Below, one piece after another: positions 18,354-27,420 of a DNA stretch of 64,000 nucleotides. The notes beneath the pieces are model-generated. The model did no database searches, was not told where the DNA came from, and was given only the letters and a program-made list of their open reading frames with translations. A program made the translations under genes and the position numbers. This DNA comes from JANWJE01 sp044326545. GTDB lineage: Bacteria; Chlamydiota; Chlamydiia; Chlamydiales; Parachlamydiaceae. Location: the NCBI GenBank assembly GCA_044326545.1, contig JBIRBM010000007.1:12727-76726 (forward strand), in the 5' to 3' direction. The number at the start of each line of letters is the position of its first letter. Positions within the stretch are counted from its first letter, which is position 1.

Positions 18354-19097
18354 TTATGTAAGAGAGTTTTGCAATGATGCAATCGCATGGCTAAGAAGGC
18401 TAAGAGCCATAAGCGATGCGGTTTCTGTCCTTAAAATATTGTCATGCAACCGAACCCCTAAGGCACCAAGAGAGCGTAAAAGGTTGACCTCTTGTTCGCT
18501 AAATCCCCCTTCCGGCCCCGTCACAAATGTAAGAGGAAATGAATGAGAAGAGATCTCTTTTAATGAATCTCCAAGCATTGGTGCTAAAAGGCTTAAATCA
18601 CCAAAAAAAAGAGTTGGCAGGCTGCTTTTATTCCATTTTTCTATTGAAGGTTTCAGAAGAAGGGAGGGGAGGTAAAGCCGGCCGCTTTGTTTGATAGCTG
18701 CGATCGTCACCGATTGCGCTCTCTCTAGTTGGCTTGGATAACACTCTTTTTTAGCGCTGTGATGACCGGGAAAAAGCCAAAATTCATCTACCCCTAATTC
18801 AGTCCCTTTTTCTAGAATAAAATCTAACCGGTTTTGCTTGGCAAACGCTTGTGCCAGGATCAGTCGACAAGGGGAGGGAGGCGCTTGATCAATCTCGTGA
18901 ATATGAAGCGTTGCTTTGTCTCGGGCGATCTCTTTGATTGTTGCTTGAACCAATGCTCCTCTTCCATTAATTAATTCGATCGCATCCCCTTTTTTTGAGC
19001 GCATGACATGAATCAAATGGTGAAATTCTGAGCCCGAGAGTTCTTTAAACTCATGAGGGAGAAAGTCTGTATTGATGAAATATCGTTCAGCGGGCAT
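18354..19097 (-). CDS. rsmE: 16S rRNA (uracil-1498-N3)-methyltransferase
   Basis: SPOUT-family enzyme that methylates U1498 of 16S rRNA using SAM. At 247 residues it has the family's usual length. An N-terminal PUA-like part contains HHLIHVMRSKKGD. The knotted domain shows QAFAKQNRLDFILEKGTELG, FVTGPEGGFSEQE and the terminal LRTETASLMALSLLSH. It overlaps the end of cdaR by 11 bases, so it is the last gene of the cdaA-cdaR-rsmE operon. The hairpin at 18306-18346 is its likely terminator. Confidence 0.95.
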   Translation of the reverse strand: MPAERYFINTDFLPHEFKELSGSEFHHLIHVMRSKKGDAIELINGRGALVQATIKEIARDKATLHIHEIDQAPPSPCRLILAQAFAKQNRLDFILEKGTELGVDEFWLFPGHHSAKKECYPSQLERAQSVTIAAIKQSGRLYLPSLLLKPSIEKWNKSSLPTLFFGDLSLLAPMLGDSLKEISSHSFPLTFVTGPEGGFSEQEVNLLRSLGALGVRLHDNILRTETASLMALSLLSHAIASLQNSLT

Positions 19098-20382
19098 GAG
19101 AAGTGTGGGGATTGGGATTGATTAATGAAGCATTAGGAATATGAATGGTGATTTTTCCATCCTCTAATTTAGATTGAAGGTCCAGTTTATGTTCGGGTGA
19201 AATATAGAGGCTTAAATGTCGAATATAGTATTGGAACCGTTTTCGCAAGTTCTCTTCACGATCGAGGCTTCTGATCTGCACAGAATCTGCTATCTTGTTG
19301 TGGCTGAGCAAAAAAGCTAAGTAGGTGTCTTCAAGGTGGCTTTCATCAATAAAATTAACGCCCCAATCAAGTAACTCCCTTTCTGTCGGCGGAGCGGCAA
19401 CAAGATCAATTTCCATGTTATCTTTCACGATTTCAAGGAATAACTGACTCACATTCTGAGCATACAAGGGAATTGTAAGGATGGGCAGAGCGTTCCTGTA
19501 TTCAACATAGGAGGAGGTGCTCAATCGATAGGTTTCGGGATTAATAAGGGCACTATTTTTCAGGGGATAAAAGACGTAAAGGGGAATTTCATATTTGATT
19601 GGCAGAATCTGCTCTCGTAAAAATGTCATCTGAAGATTTTTTGCTTCAGGATCATTGAGGTTTTCAGGGCCCCGAGATGAAAAAGGGAGATGAATTTTCT
19701 TCCATTGCTCGGGGATTGGAAACATGATTTCATCATCGTATCCCCCACTTCCTAGCAAAGCATCGAGTTGCTCTTTTGTAATATCGGAAAGATCGAGAGT
19801 AAGTTCTAATCCATGATTTTTGAGATTAAGAACCTCCTCCTCAACACCACTGATTGTTTGTGTAAGATGGGTCGGCCATATGTCAAGGAAGTGATATCCT
19901 TTTGGCGCTTCCCCAATTGGATGATGGACTGTAACGGGGATTTTTTCCGTTAAAATAGGGCGCATTTTAATGACTAATTCAGGATGAGTGATTGACGTGA
20001 CGTGGGAGGGTAAATTGATATTGGGATTTAAACTGACCAAGTTTTTTTTTGTGACCTGAACAGCTCCATCATTTGGGAGGTTAGAAACATCCAAAATAAT
20101 TTCAACGTCACCCGGTTCAAGTTGATCAATGATATGTCTTGCACCCGTTAATGTGAGGGTTGTTCTTTTTGACAAAAATCCATTAGGAAGTAGTCCTGGA
20201 ATCGTTTTATCTGTTGGAAGATTGATAACGCGAACGGGAACAGAAGGGAGGGTTTTGGACGAAGTAATCGAATGGTTGACAAAAATCCAAATCACTGTCG
20301 CAGTTAGGAGGGCAACAAGTTTTCGCTGCCATTGATGAAAAATCACATGATTTAGCGTTTCCATATTTTTAATTTTTCCCAC
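19087..20382 (-). CDS. cdaR: YbbR-domain protein, regulator of diadenylate cyclase
   Basis: A 431-residue membrane-anchored protein. A single N-terminal membrane segment (LVALLTATVIWIFVNHSI) is followed by repeated YbbR-type beta domains (for example VPVRVINLPTDKTIPG, VEIILDVSNLP, IPVTVHHPIGEAPKGYHF). YbbR/CdaR proteins bind and modulate CdaA at the outer face of the membrane. It overlaps cdaA by 31 bases; the internal Met seven codons in (20364) is an alternative start and would shorten the overlap to 13. Coupled translation with cdaA and rsmE is likely. The C-terminus after about residue 300 is less clearly YbbR-like. Confidence 0.88.
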   Translation of the reverse strand: MGKIKNMETLNHVIFHQWQRKLVALLTATVIWIFVNHSITSSKTLPSVPVRVINLPTDKTIPGLLPNGFLSKRTTLTLTGARHIIDQLEPGDVEIILDVSNLPNDGAVQVTKKNLVSLNPNINLPSHVTSITHPELVIKMRPILTEKIPVTVHHPIGEAPKGYHFLDIWPTHLTQTISGVEEEVLNLKNHGLELTLDLSDITKEQLDALLGSGGYDDEIMFPIPEQWKKIHLPFSSRGPENLNDPEAKNLQMTFLREQILPIKYEIPLYVFYPLKNSALINPETYRLSTSSYVEYRNALPILTIPLYAQNVSQLFLEIVKDNMEIDLVAAPPTERELLDWGVNFIDESHLEDTYLAFLLSHNKIADSVQIRSLDREENLRKRFQYYIRHLSLYISPEHKLDLQSKLEDGKITIHIPNASLINPNPHTSHAR

Positions 20383-21155
20383 ATGTTGATGCTTTCAGGA
20401 ATTGTCATTTTGGGGGGACTAAAGACGCTGCGGATAATCCCTTTAAAGCGATCAATTTTTACTCCTCTCGTCATGATTCCATCTCGTGCGATAGACACTT
20501 TTCCTGTTTCTTCTGACACAACAATCACCAAAGCGTCTGTCAATTGGCTAATTCCAAGCCCTGCTCGATGACGGGTTCCCATTGATTTTGATAGGTGGGT
20601 CGTATCATCGGCTAATGGAAGGATAGTCGCTGCAGATAAAATGGTCGTCCCCCGAATAAGGACTGCTCCGTCGTGAAGAGGAGTTGTTGTAATAAAGATC
20701 GATTCTAATAATTCTGGAGAAAATTTGCTGTTGAGGAGAACGGCTCGATTGGCTAAATCTTCCAAAGAATCTTGGTTTTCTAGTACAACCAACGCTCCAA
20801 TCCGTCTATCTGATAGACGATAAATCGACTGAGAGATGCTTTCAAGAAATTTATCAAATTCTGTAATTTCTCGATATTTTTTGGTTTTAAAGCTGAGTTT
20901 TGAAAGGGCAATCCGAAGCTCGGGTTGAAAAATAATCAGTAAGGCAATCACGGCTACATTAACAACGTAGAGCATCAATTTTTCCAATACAGGGAGATTG
21001 AGCCATTTAGATAAAGCAAAAAAAGTTAAAAAAGCTAAACTTCCATAAAGAAGATCCATCGCGCGAGTATTCCAAAAAAAAGAGAGAAGATAATAAAGAG
21101 CGAGAGCGATAATTAAAATCTCAATGCCTGGAACCACTAATTGCAATAGCCACAT
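20352..21155 (-). CDS. cdaA: Membrane diadenylate cyclase
   Basis: Makes c-di-AMP from two ATP at the inner membrane. Three N-terminal membrane helices (from LVVPGIEILIIALALYYLL to VAVIALLIIFQPELR) precede the DAC domain. Both catalytic signatures are intact: PLHDGAVLI near residue 160 and GTRHRAGLG near 192. The 267-residue length is typical of CdaA/DacA. The gene starts the cdaA-cdaR-rsmE operon; the 112-base gap up to folP is AT-rich and may hold its promoter. A nearby cydAB pair matches the order I recall for Chlamydia. Confidence 0.96.
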   Translation of the reverse strand: MWLLQLVVPGIEILIIALALYYLLSFFWNTRAMDLLYGSLAFLTFFALSKWLNLPVLEKLMLYVVNVAVIALLIIFQPELRIALSKLSFKTKKYREITEFDKFLESISQSIYRLSDRRIGALVVLENQDSLEDLANRAVLLNSKFSPELLESIFITTTPLHDGAVLIRGTTILSAATILPLADDTTHLSKSMGTRHRAGLGISQLTDALVIVVSEETGKVSIARDGIMTRGVKIDRFKGIIRSVFSPPKMTIPESINMWEKLKIWKR

Positions 21156-21267
21156 AATTGAAAGAGCCGGATAAATGGTGCTTATAAAATCTTGTCAATA
21201 GACATTCAACTCGACTTTGTACAATTTTTTACAACGTCGAAATTCAAATCAAATTTCTTAACGCAGT

Positions 21268-22074
21268 CTATTTTAAATAGTTCATTAAATCAATTACATC
21301 GCGATGTTCACGGACATCATGAACACGGATGATGTCTACGCCTCTCTGTATTGCTAGTGTATTAACCGCTAGGGTAACGGGAAGCAAATCGGGATACGTT
21401 TTATTGATGATTTTGCCTAAAAATGATTTGCGTGATAACCCAATTAAAACAGGAAACCCCATCATTTTAAATTTTGGCAGATTCTGTATGATTTCAACAT
21501 TATCGGCAACGGTTTTTCCAAATCCAATCCCCGGATCTAAAATTAACTGTTCTTCTTGTATTCCACTCGTCATCAATAATTCAATACGTTCTTTGAACCA
21601 GTCGATTAAGTAAGGGACCACTCCTTGGGGATAACAAGGATTGTTTTGCATGGTTGAGGGAGTCTCATGCATATGCATCACGCAGAGGGGGAGTTGACTC
21701 TCTGCTGCGATTTTTCTCATCGCCGGATCCCGAAAACCGCAGACGTCATTGATCAACTCAGCTCCGGCTTCTATTGCAGCGGCAGCGACTTTTGCTTTCA
21801 TTGTATCGATAGAGATAGGAATCGGAATTTCTTTTTTTAAAGCAGTGATGACGGGGATGACCCGTTTTAATTCCTCTTCTTCTGACACGGGAGTTGCCCC
21901 GGGACGCGTTGATTCTCCCCCGACATCGAGCCAATCAGCTCCTTCAAGCCAAATTTGAATTCCCCTTTGAATGGCAAGAGAGTGATCGAACCAGCGTCCC
22001 TGATCGAAGGATGAGTCGGGAGTCGTGTTAAGAATGCCCATTAATTGCGTTTTAAGAGGTCTACTTTGTGTCAT
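21268..22074 (-). CDS. folP: Dihydropteroate synthase
   Basis: Condenses 6-hydroxymethyl-dihydropterin pyrophosphate with p-aminobenzoate to give dihydropteroate for folate. Motifs seen: GILNTTPDSSFD at the N-terminus, DVGGESTRPGATPVS, INDVCGF, LDPGIGFGKT and GLSRKSFLG. At 268 residues it has the family length. GGGAG lies about five bases before the ATG. It is a single-domain protein, not the FolKP fusion found in some Chlamydiae. folC lies about 5 kb away on the same strand, so the pathway is present though not one operon. Confidence 0.96.
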   Translation of the reverse strand: MTQSRPLKTQLMGILNTTPDSSFDQGRWFDHSLAIQRGIQIWLEGADWLDVGGESTRPGATPVSEEEELKRVIPVITALKKEIPIPISIDTMKAKVAAAAIEAGAELINDVCGFRDPAMRKIAAESQLPLCVMHMHETPSTMQNNPCYPQGVVPYLIDWFKERIELLMTSGIQEEQLILDPGIGFGKTVADNVEIIQNLPKFKMMGFPVLIGLSRKSFLGKIINKTYPDLLPVTLAVNTLAIQRGVDIIRVHDVREHRDVIDLMNYLK

Positions 22075-22497
22075 GCTGCTCCCAAGAGTAAATGTTGTGT
22101 TATGGGTCGATTTTGCAAGTTTTTGGACGAAGATTCAAGAGAGGCTGAATTGAAACACTTGCAAAGTTGAGTGATAGGCCTTTTTAGAGTTGGTTTGCAA
22201 ATTATGTTATAAGATAAACGAATAAATTTCTATTCTTACGTTCTGTTTGATTGCATGAAAGTTCTCAGATGAGCTTGATCGCGGATGTATAGCAGCCAAG
22301 GATCGTGATCAAAGATTCTGAATCGGTGATTGCGGACCCCCAGAGCTTTCGCTTTAAGCCAAATCGCCCGTGTGGTCGCTAAGGTGAGTGATTGTGAATC
22401 ACGTTAGAAAATAAAATTTATTGATTCTTTATAATTTATTAATTAAAATAAATTAGTTTTTTATTAAGTTCATTAACAAAAAAAATATTAAAGACTC
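22075..22497. repeat. Intergenic region with R4-like and R1-like repeat ends
   Basis: Between the divergent folP and the M16-like gene. At about 22305-22335 is an R4-like end (CGTGATCAAAGATTCTGAAT). At about 22337-22396 is an R1 half-element: AGAGCTTTCGCTTTAAGCC, AAATCGCCCGTGTGGTC and GCTAAGGTGAGTGATTG. The last 90 bases are very AT-rich and probably carry the promoter of the rightward gene. No gene seen. Confidence 0.5.
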
Positions 22498-24291
22498 ATG
22501 AAATTCATCAATTTTTTTTATCGAAGCTCCATCTATCTAACAGTCGCCTTAGCGATTTTCCATCCAACATTACAAACATCTGCGATGAATACCTTTTCAA
22601 TAGAGAAAATAGCAGAAAAAGAGATCCAAAATGGAAGATTGAAAAACGGTCTCTCCTTTTCCCTTTCTCCTTCCTCCCAATTAAAAAATGGATTATGGAT
22701 TAGAATCAGTTGTACAATTCCTTCGCAAGACAATCCCTCTCTTGTCATGCTGCATCAACACGCCGCTTTTTATGGAACAGAGCAGCTCAATAGGGAAAAG
22801 ATAAGTGAAACTCTCAACCATCTAGGATTTGATGTTGATGGTGATTCTTCCATCCAGATCAATCAAAATGGAGTGTCCTTACAATTTAGTCTCACCGATT
22901 CGACAAATGAAAATGTGCAGCAGCTTTTGCAAGTGATTAAACAGATGATGCTCCACCCAACGTTGCAAAATGAAGAAGTGGAAATCGCTAGAAACCATCT
23001 ATTGGATCCTCTTAAAGATGACTCGATAGATCCTTTATCATTAAAAAGTACGACGGTTTTTGAAATACGTGATTTTCATGACGCATGGTTTCTTCCTAAC
23101 AACATGCATTTAAGTATGACCGGCCTATACAATCGATCTGAAATGATTGAAATGATCGCGCAACTATTTGAATCTTCAGTCGCGTCATTAGAAGAGATTC
23201 CTCTTCCGGAAATGAATCAAGAAGATTCGCAAGACAATATTTTAACACCTTTTGTTGATCGCATAGAACTAGCAGCAGATAACCGAACTTGGATCATTGA
23301 CGGCAAGATATGGATGACTGAACCGAATTGGATCAATAAACGTTCGAATGGAAGAGTTTTAGGAACTGTTTTAACTGTTCTTGGGATGTGTGGAATGATG
23401 TTGACATTTCCGTTTGCGGCTCCCATAGCCATGATTGCGGGAGGAACGACAATCGCAACAGGCGTCTACTTTTTATCTGGTCATTATTTCAAAGATCCCT
23501 CTTATATTGAAAAAATAAGAAAGATCAATTTAAAAAAAGGGTTTACCTACGCTTATAAGAACCAACAAGCTAGAATAACCCTTACTCCTTTTGAAATGCG
23601 TGCGAGCTTGATGCAAGAGATGATGCAACAGTCGCCCAGTTTGCCAACACTTCCCATTTTAGTTTTAGCTGATATTTATGAATTGCATGATCCCGTGATT
23701 GCTGAAATTTTTACTGAACAGGAATTGAGTCTCATCTCTAGTATTAAGCGTCATTTTATTGAGCAACGCAATCAATACAAACAACTCAAGCATTTACTAG
23801 AAAAAGAACTTGCCTCTCAGCTTGCTCCTTACTCATTAGTGCGCGATACAGCTCTTTTATATGCACAAGATCTTTATAACAACAATCGCTATGTGGTTGC
23901 AAAAGAAGAGTTAAATAGAGCAAAAAAGGCGAGCATTGCTAATATAGAAGAGGCTTATGAGACATCGAAGATCTCTTCAAACCAAAGAGAAGATGAGCTC
24001 TCTCAAGTAGAGGCTTATTATGAGGCGTGTATGAGAGATCCTGAATTGGAAGCTGGATTGGCTGCTGCAAGATTTGATTTGCATTTAGCTCAAATGGGCA
24101 TTGAAGCGACCTATAATTGCCATGTGGAATTGCACAAACAATTTATCAAATATGACGAACGGATGGAAAAGCTTAATTTAGGGAAAAAATCGGTCATTGA
24201 TTATTTTAATGTTGAATTGATTTCTCAACTGTCTTGTTTCCCTATTTATCTTGAGACTTTGCCTGATTATTTGGATTTAAGATTTCTATAA
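22498..24291 (+). CDS. Degenerate peptidase-M16-like protein with membrane hairpin
   Basis: A 597-residue protein. It starts with a signal-like segment (SSIYLTVALAIFHPTLQTSA). Residues about 45-220 look like an M16/insulinase domain: an NGL stretch, LGFDVDGDSSI, VSLQFSLTDST, LLQVIKQMMLHPTL, then FHDAWFLPNNMHLSMTG. The zinc motif HxxEH is replaced by HQHAAFYGTEQ, so protease activity is unlikely. About residues 280-330 form two adjacent hydrophobic helices (VLGTVLTVLGMCGMMLTF, IAMIAGGTTIATGVYFLSG), the shape of an Inc-type hairpin. The rest is helical and charged. It faces cydAB on the same strand but 158 bases apart. An inactive protease domain tethered to a membrane is the best description. 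Confidence 0.7.
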   Translation: MKFINFFYRSSIYLTVALAIFHPTLQTSAMNTFSIEKIAEKEIQNGRLKNGLSFSLSPSSQLKNGLWIRISCTIPSQDNPSLVMLHQHAAFYGTEQLNREKISETLNHLGFDVDGDSSIQINQNGVSLQFSLTDSTNENVQQLLQVIKQMMLHPTLQNEEVEIARNHLLDPLKDDSIDPLSLKSTTVFEIRDFHDAWFLPNNMHLSMTGLYNRSEMIEMIAQLFESSVASLEEIPLPEMNQEDSQDNILTPFVDRIELAADNRTWIIDGKIWMTEPNWINKRSNGRVLGTVLTVLGMCGMMLTFPFAAPIAMIAGGTTIATGVYFLSGHYFKDPSYIEKIRKINLKKGFTYAYKNQQARITLTPFEMRASLMQEMMQQSPSLPTLPILVLADIYELHDPVIAEIFTEQELSLISSIKRHFIEQRNQYKQLKHLLEKELASQLAPYSLVRDTALLYAQDLYNNNRYVVAKEELNRAKKASIANIEEAYETSKISSNQREDELSQVEAYYEACMRDPELEAGLAAARFDLHLAQMGIEATYNCHVELHKQFIKYDERMEKLNLGKKSVIDYFNVELISQLSCFPIYLETLPDYLDLRFL

Positions 24292-24449
24292 ACTCAGAGC
24301 ATGTTTAACAGATCATTCGTCTTAGAATCTGTTCAAAACAAGTTTTTAAGGCAGTGGTCTGTTAAAGATGTCATTTCGATAAAAATAATTGATGTAAATA
24401 AAATGATCGCCTACCATCCCTGGTTTAATAAAAAGAGGGGAGAGAAAGG

Positions 24450-25829
24450 GTGGATGTATTGACGCTTGCTCGTTTTCAATTTGCTTTGACCATTATGTTC
24501 CATTACATTTTTCCTGTTTTAAGCATCGGATTAGCCATTATCATGGTCACTGTTGAAACGCTTTATGTCAAAACAGATAAAATCGCTTATTTGCATTCAG
24601 CTCAATTTTGGACTAAGATTTTTGCTTTGACGTTTGCCATGGGTGTGGCAACCGGTATTGTGATGGAGTTCGAATTTGGAACGAATTGGGCTACCTATTC
24701 CCGTTATGTGGGAGATGTGTTTGGAAGCGCCCTTGCAGCAGAAGGAATTTTTGCTTTTTTTCTTGAATCGGGTTTTCTTGCCATCGTCCTTTTTGGATGG
24801 AACCGTGTTGGAAAAAAAATGCATTTATTTTCAACTTGGATGGTTTGCTTAGGTGCTCATTTTAGCGCAATTTGGATTGTTGTAGCCAATTCGTGGATGC
24901 AGACCCCCGCAGGATTTCATATTGTTGGGGAGGGCTTGCATGCAAGAGCTGAAATTATCAGTTTTTGGCAGATGGTATTAAATCCGTCATCCGTCATTAG
25001 ACTCTCCCATGTGATTTTAGGATGTTGGTTAGCAGGAGCGTTTTTGGTTATCAGTATCTCCGCTTATTATATGCTCAAAAAAAGGCATCTAGCCTTTGCG
25101 CAACATTCCATGAAAATTGGATTAATCATCGCACTCATCACAAGCGTCTTACAACTTATCACAGGCGATATAAGCGCTAGGGTTGTGGCCAAGTATCAAC
25201 CATCGAAATTAGCCGCTATCGAAGCCCTTTACAAAACAGAATCGGGTGTTCCTTTAACCTTATTTGGTGTGGTAAATACCAAGGAGGAAAGGATCGATCA
25301 TGCCATTCAAATCCCTAACCTTTTGAGTTATTTGTCTTTTGGGTCTGCAGATGCAGAAATCAAGGGATTAGATCAAATTCCAAAAGAAGATTGGCCAAAT
25401 GTCTTGGCTCTTTTTAATGTGTATCGTCTGATGCTTTTTATGTGGGCTTTAATGTTTTTTCTTGCAATATTAGGTTTCTATCTTGTTTCTAGGGGTAGAA
25501 TGAAAGCTCACCCTTGGGTGTTGCGCTTGATGGTGTTGTCTGTGATCTTCCCTCAAATAGGAAATCAAGCCGGATGGTACTGTGCAGAGACGGGGCGCTA
25601 TCCGTGGATTGTGTATGGCCTCCTTCGTATTTCTGACGGATTATCAAAAGCTGTCACGGCTAATCAGGTCTTGATTTCAATTATCATGTTTTCAATTGTT
25701 TATTTGATTCTATTTATCCTCTTCATTTATCTTTTGAACGAAAAGATCGCACATGGTCCGGAGGAAGAGAATGGGGGCCAAACATTACCCGACTCTGATG
25801 GGATATATAGGGATCTGTTTAATCAATAG
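24450..25829 (+). CDS. cydA: Cytochrome bd ubiquinol oxidase subunit I
   Basis: Large subunit of the high-oxygen-affinity quinol oxidase in the inner membrane. GTG is the start, with AGGGGAG about eight bases upstream; the nearby ATG is out of frame. The 459-residue chain has about nine membrane helices. It shows the haem ligand His18 (FHYIF), RLSHVILGC, and GWYCAETGRYPW, which is the GWxxxExGRxPW motif of this family. The short region between helices 6 and 7 suggests the short-Q-loop form. cydB follows after 43 bases, forming a two-gene operon. Confidence 0.96.
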   Translation: MDVLTLARFQFALTIMFHYIFPVLSIGLAIIMVTVETLYVKTDKIAYLHSAQFWTKIFALTFAMGVATGIVMEFEFGTNWATYSRYVGDVFGSALAAEGIFAFFLESGFLAIVLFGWNRVGKKMHLFSTWMVCLGAHFSAIWIVVANSWMQTPAGFHIVGEGLHARAEIISFWQMVLNPSSVIRLSHVILGCWLAGAFLVISISAYYMLKKRHLAFAQHSMKIGLIIALITSVLQLITGDISARVVAKYQPSKLAAIEALYKTESGVPLTLFGVVNTKEERIDHAIQIPNLLSYLSFGSADAEIKGLDQIPKEDWPNVLALFNVYRLMLFMWALMFFLAILGFYLVSRGRMKAHPWVLRLMVLSVIFPQIGNQAGWYCAETGRYPWIVYGLLRISDGLSKAVTANQVLISIIMFSIVYLILFILFIYLLNEKIAHGPEEENGGQTLPDSDGIYRDLFNQ

Positions 25830-25872
25830 GTGCTTGGTTTTTCACCCCTCCCCCTCTTAAAGGAGAGAATTT

Positions 25873-26904
25873 ATGGTCTCTGTCTCTAGTTTAGAATTTG
25901 GCTGGTTCTCAGTTTTCGTCCTATTAATGATAGGATATGCGATCCTCGACGGGTTTGATCTAGGAGTGGGGATGCTCCATCTGTTTGCTAAAAGTGATCA
26001 GGAAAGGCGGCTCATGCTTAATTCTATCGGACCTGTATGGGATGGAAATGAGGTGTGGTTAGTGACTGCCGGGGGAGCCCTTTTTGCGGGGTTCCCGGAT
26101 ATTTATGCAACGACTCTTTCTGCTTTTTATTTACCGGTTATGCTCTTATTATTTGGGATTATTTTTCGCGCCGTCGCCATCGAGTTTCGAAGCAAACAGC
26201 CTATGAAATGGTGGCGTTCGATGTGGGATATTGCATTTTTTGTTGGGAGTGTGATCATTTCCCTCGTTCTTGGGATGGCATTAGGCAACTTGATTCGGGG
26301 GATTCCACTGAATGAAAGCAAAGAATTCACCGGTACGCTTGAGACAATTTTTAACCCTTATGCAATGTTAGTCGGATTATTGACTCTCTCTGTTTTTGCT
26401 ATGCATGGCTCGATTTATATCCTAATGAAAACAGAGGATGCTTTTCATGATAAGATGCGAGGCTGGACGAACCCATGCATCATTTTTTTTATCATGATGT
26501 ATGCCGTGACAACATTAGCAACCCTGATTTATATGCCCCATATGATCCAGGCTTTTCACGATCGCCCCCTCTTTTTTCTGATTGCTGTGATGAATATTTT
26601 GCTGATTGCAAATATTCCAAGGGAGATCCACCTGGGAAGAGATGGCCGCGCCTTTATTTCTTCTGGATTGAATATGGTATGTCTTCTTGCCTTATATGCG
26701 ATTGGAACATATCCGAATGTTGTAAGAGCGACAAATGACCCGGAGAATTTAAGTTTGACGATTTATAATTCAGCTTCTTCAGCTCTTACACTCCAAACAC
26801 TCTTTATCATTGCTTTAATTGGGGTTCCTGTTGTGGTCTCTTATACAATCGCGATTTATTATATTTTCCGTGGAAAGGTCAAAATTGATCGGCATAGTTA
26901 TTAG
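25873..26904 (+). CDS. cydB: Cytochrome bd ubiquinol oxidase subunit II
   Basis: Second subunit of the bd oxidase, 343 residues with about nine membrane helices. The N-terminal YAILDGFDLGVGMLHLF and GPVWDGNEVWLVTAGGALFAGFP are family hallmarks. AGGAGAG about eight bases before the ATG is a strong ribosome-binding site. It ends eight bases from the convergent unknown gene at 26913, leaving no room for a separate terminator. Confidence 0.96.
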   Translation: MVSVSSLEFGWFSVFVLLMIGYAILDGFDLGVGMLHLFAKSDQERRLMLNSIGPVWDGNEVWLVTAGGALFAGFPDIYATTLSAFYLPVMLLLFGIIFRAVAIEFRSKQPMKWWRSMWDIAFFVGSVIISLVLGMALGNLIRGIPLNESKEFTGTLETIFNPYAMLVGLLTLSVFAMHGSIYILMKTEDAFHDKMRGWTNPCIIFFIMMYAVTTLATLIYMPHMIQAFHDRPLFFLIAVMNILLIANIPREIHLGRDGRAFISSGLNMVCLLALYAIGTYPNVVRATNDPENLSLTIYNSASSALTLQTLFIIALIGVPVVVSYTIAIYYIFRGKVKIDRHSY

Positions 26905-26912
26905 AGCCTGTT

Positions 26913-27404
26913 TTAGAGTTTTTCATGAATGAAATTTACGCTCTTGTTTGGCAATTCTTTTTCTTTTTCGACAGATTCATTTTCAGGGAGGTTCTGTTGA
27001 AAATGGAGCCGCAATTGCCCAAAGAAACTGTGAAATTTTTCCTTTTGAATCTCTAGTGAATCGAAAATGCCCTGCACTTCTTCCACAACCTGTCGAAGAT
27101 TTTCTTTTTCAATAGACACCTCATTCTTTAGATCAGCGACAGCTTGCATCATCTGTTTTTCAAAGTTTTCCGGTGGGATTTCCCTGTTTTCTGATGCAGT
27201 TGGCAATGAGGGGAAGGGGGGGGCAAGCTCCTCCTGATTTTTAACGGCAAAATCGATGAGAATGAAAAAGGCTAGAAAAAAGAGGGGGATAAAGAAGCGG
27301 ATCCATTTTTTCATGATCAAAAAAAATAAAATAAGAAAAAGGAAGAGAAGAATCAGTGAAGCGATGAGAAGCTCCGGCTCTAACGATTGAAATAAGGAGA
27401 ACAT
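26913..27404 (-). CDS. Small membrane-anchored coiled-coil protein
   Basis: A 163-residue protein of unknown role. Residues 12-31 and 36-52 are two hydrophobic segments with little between, then a proline-rich linker (APPFPSLPTAS), then a helical coil from about 80 to 150. It is the last gene of the nusB-murB-PHP-folC operon, 16 bases after the folC stop. The form suggests a membrane protein with a periplasmic or cytosolic coil. No functional motif is seen. Confidence 0.6.
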   Translation of the reverse strand: MFSLFQSLEPELLIASLILLFLFLILFFLIMKKWIRFFIPLFFLAFFILIDFAVKNQEELAPPFPSLPTASENREIPPENFEKQMMQAVADLKNEVSIEKENLRQVVEEVQGIFDSLEIQKEKFHSFFGQLRLHFQQNLPENESVEKEKELPNKSVNFIHEKL

Positions 27405-27420
27405 AATGAAATCAGTTCCT

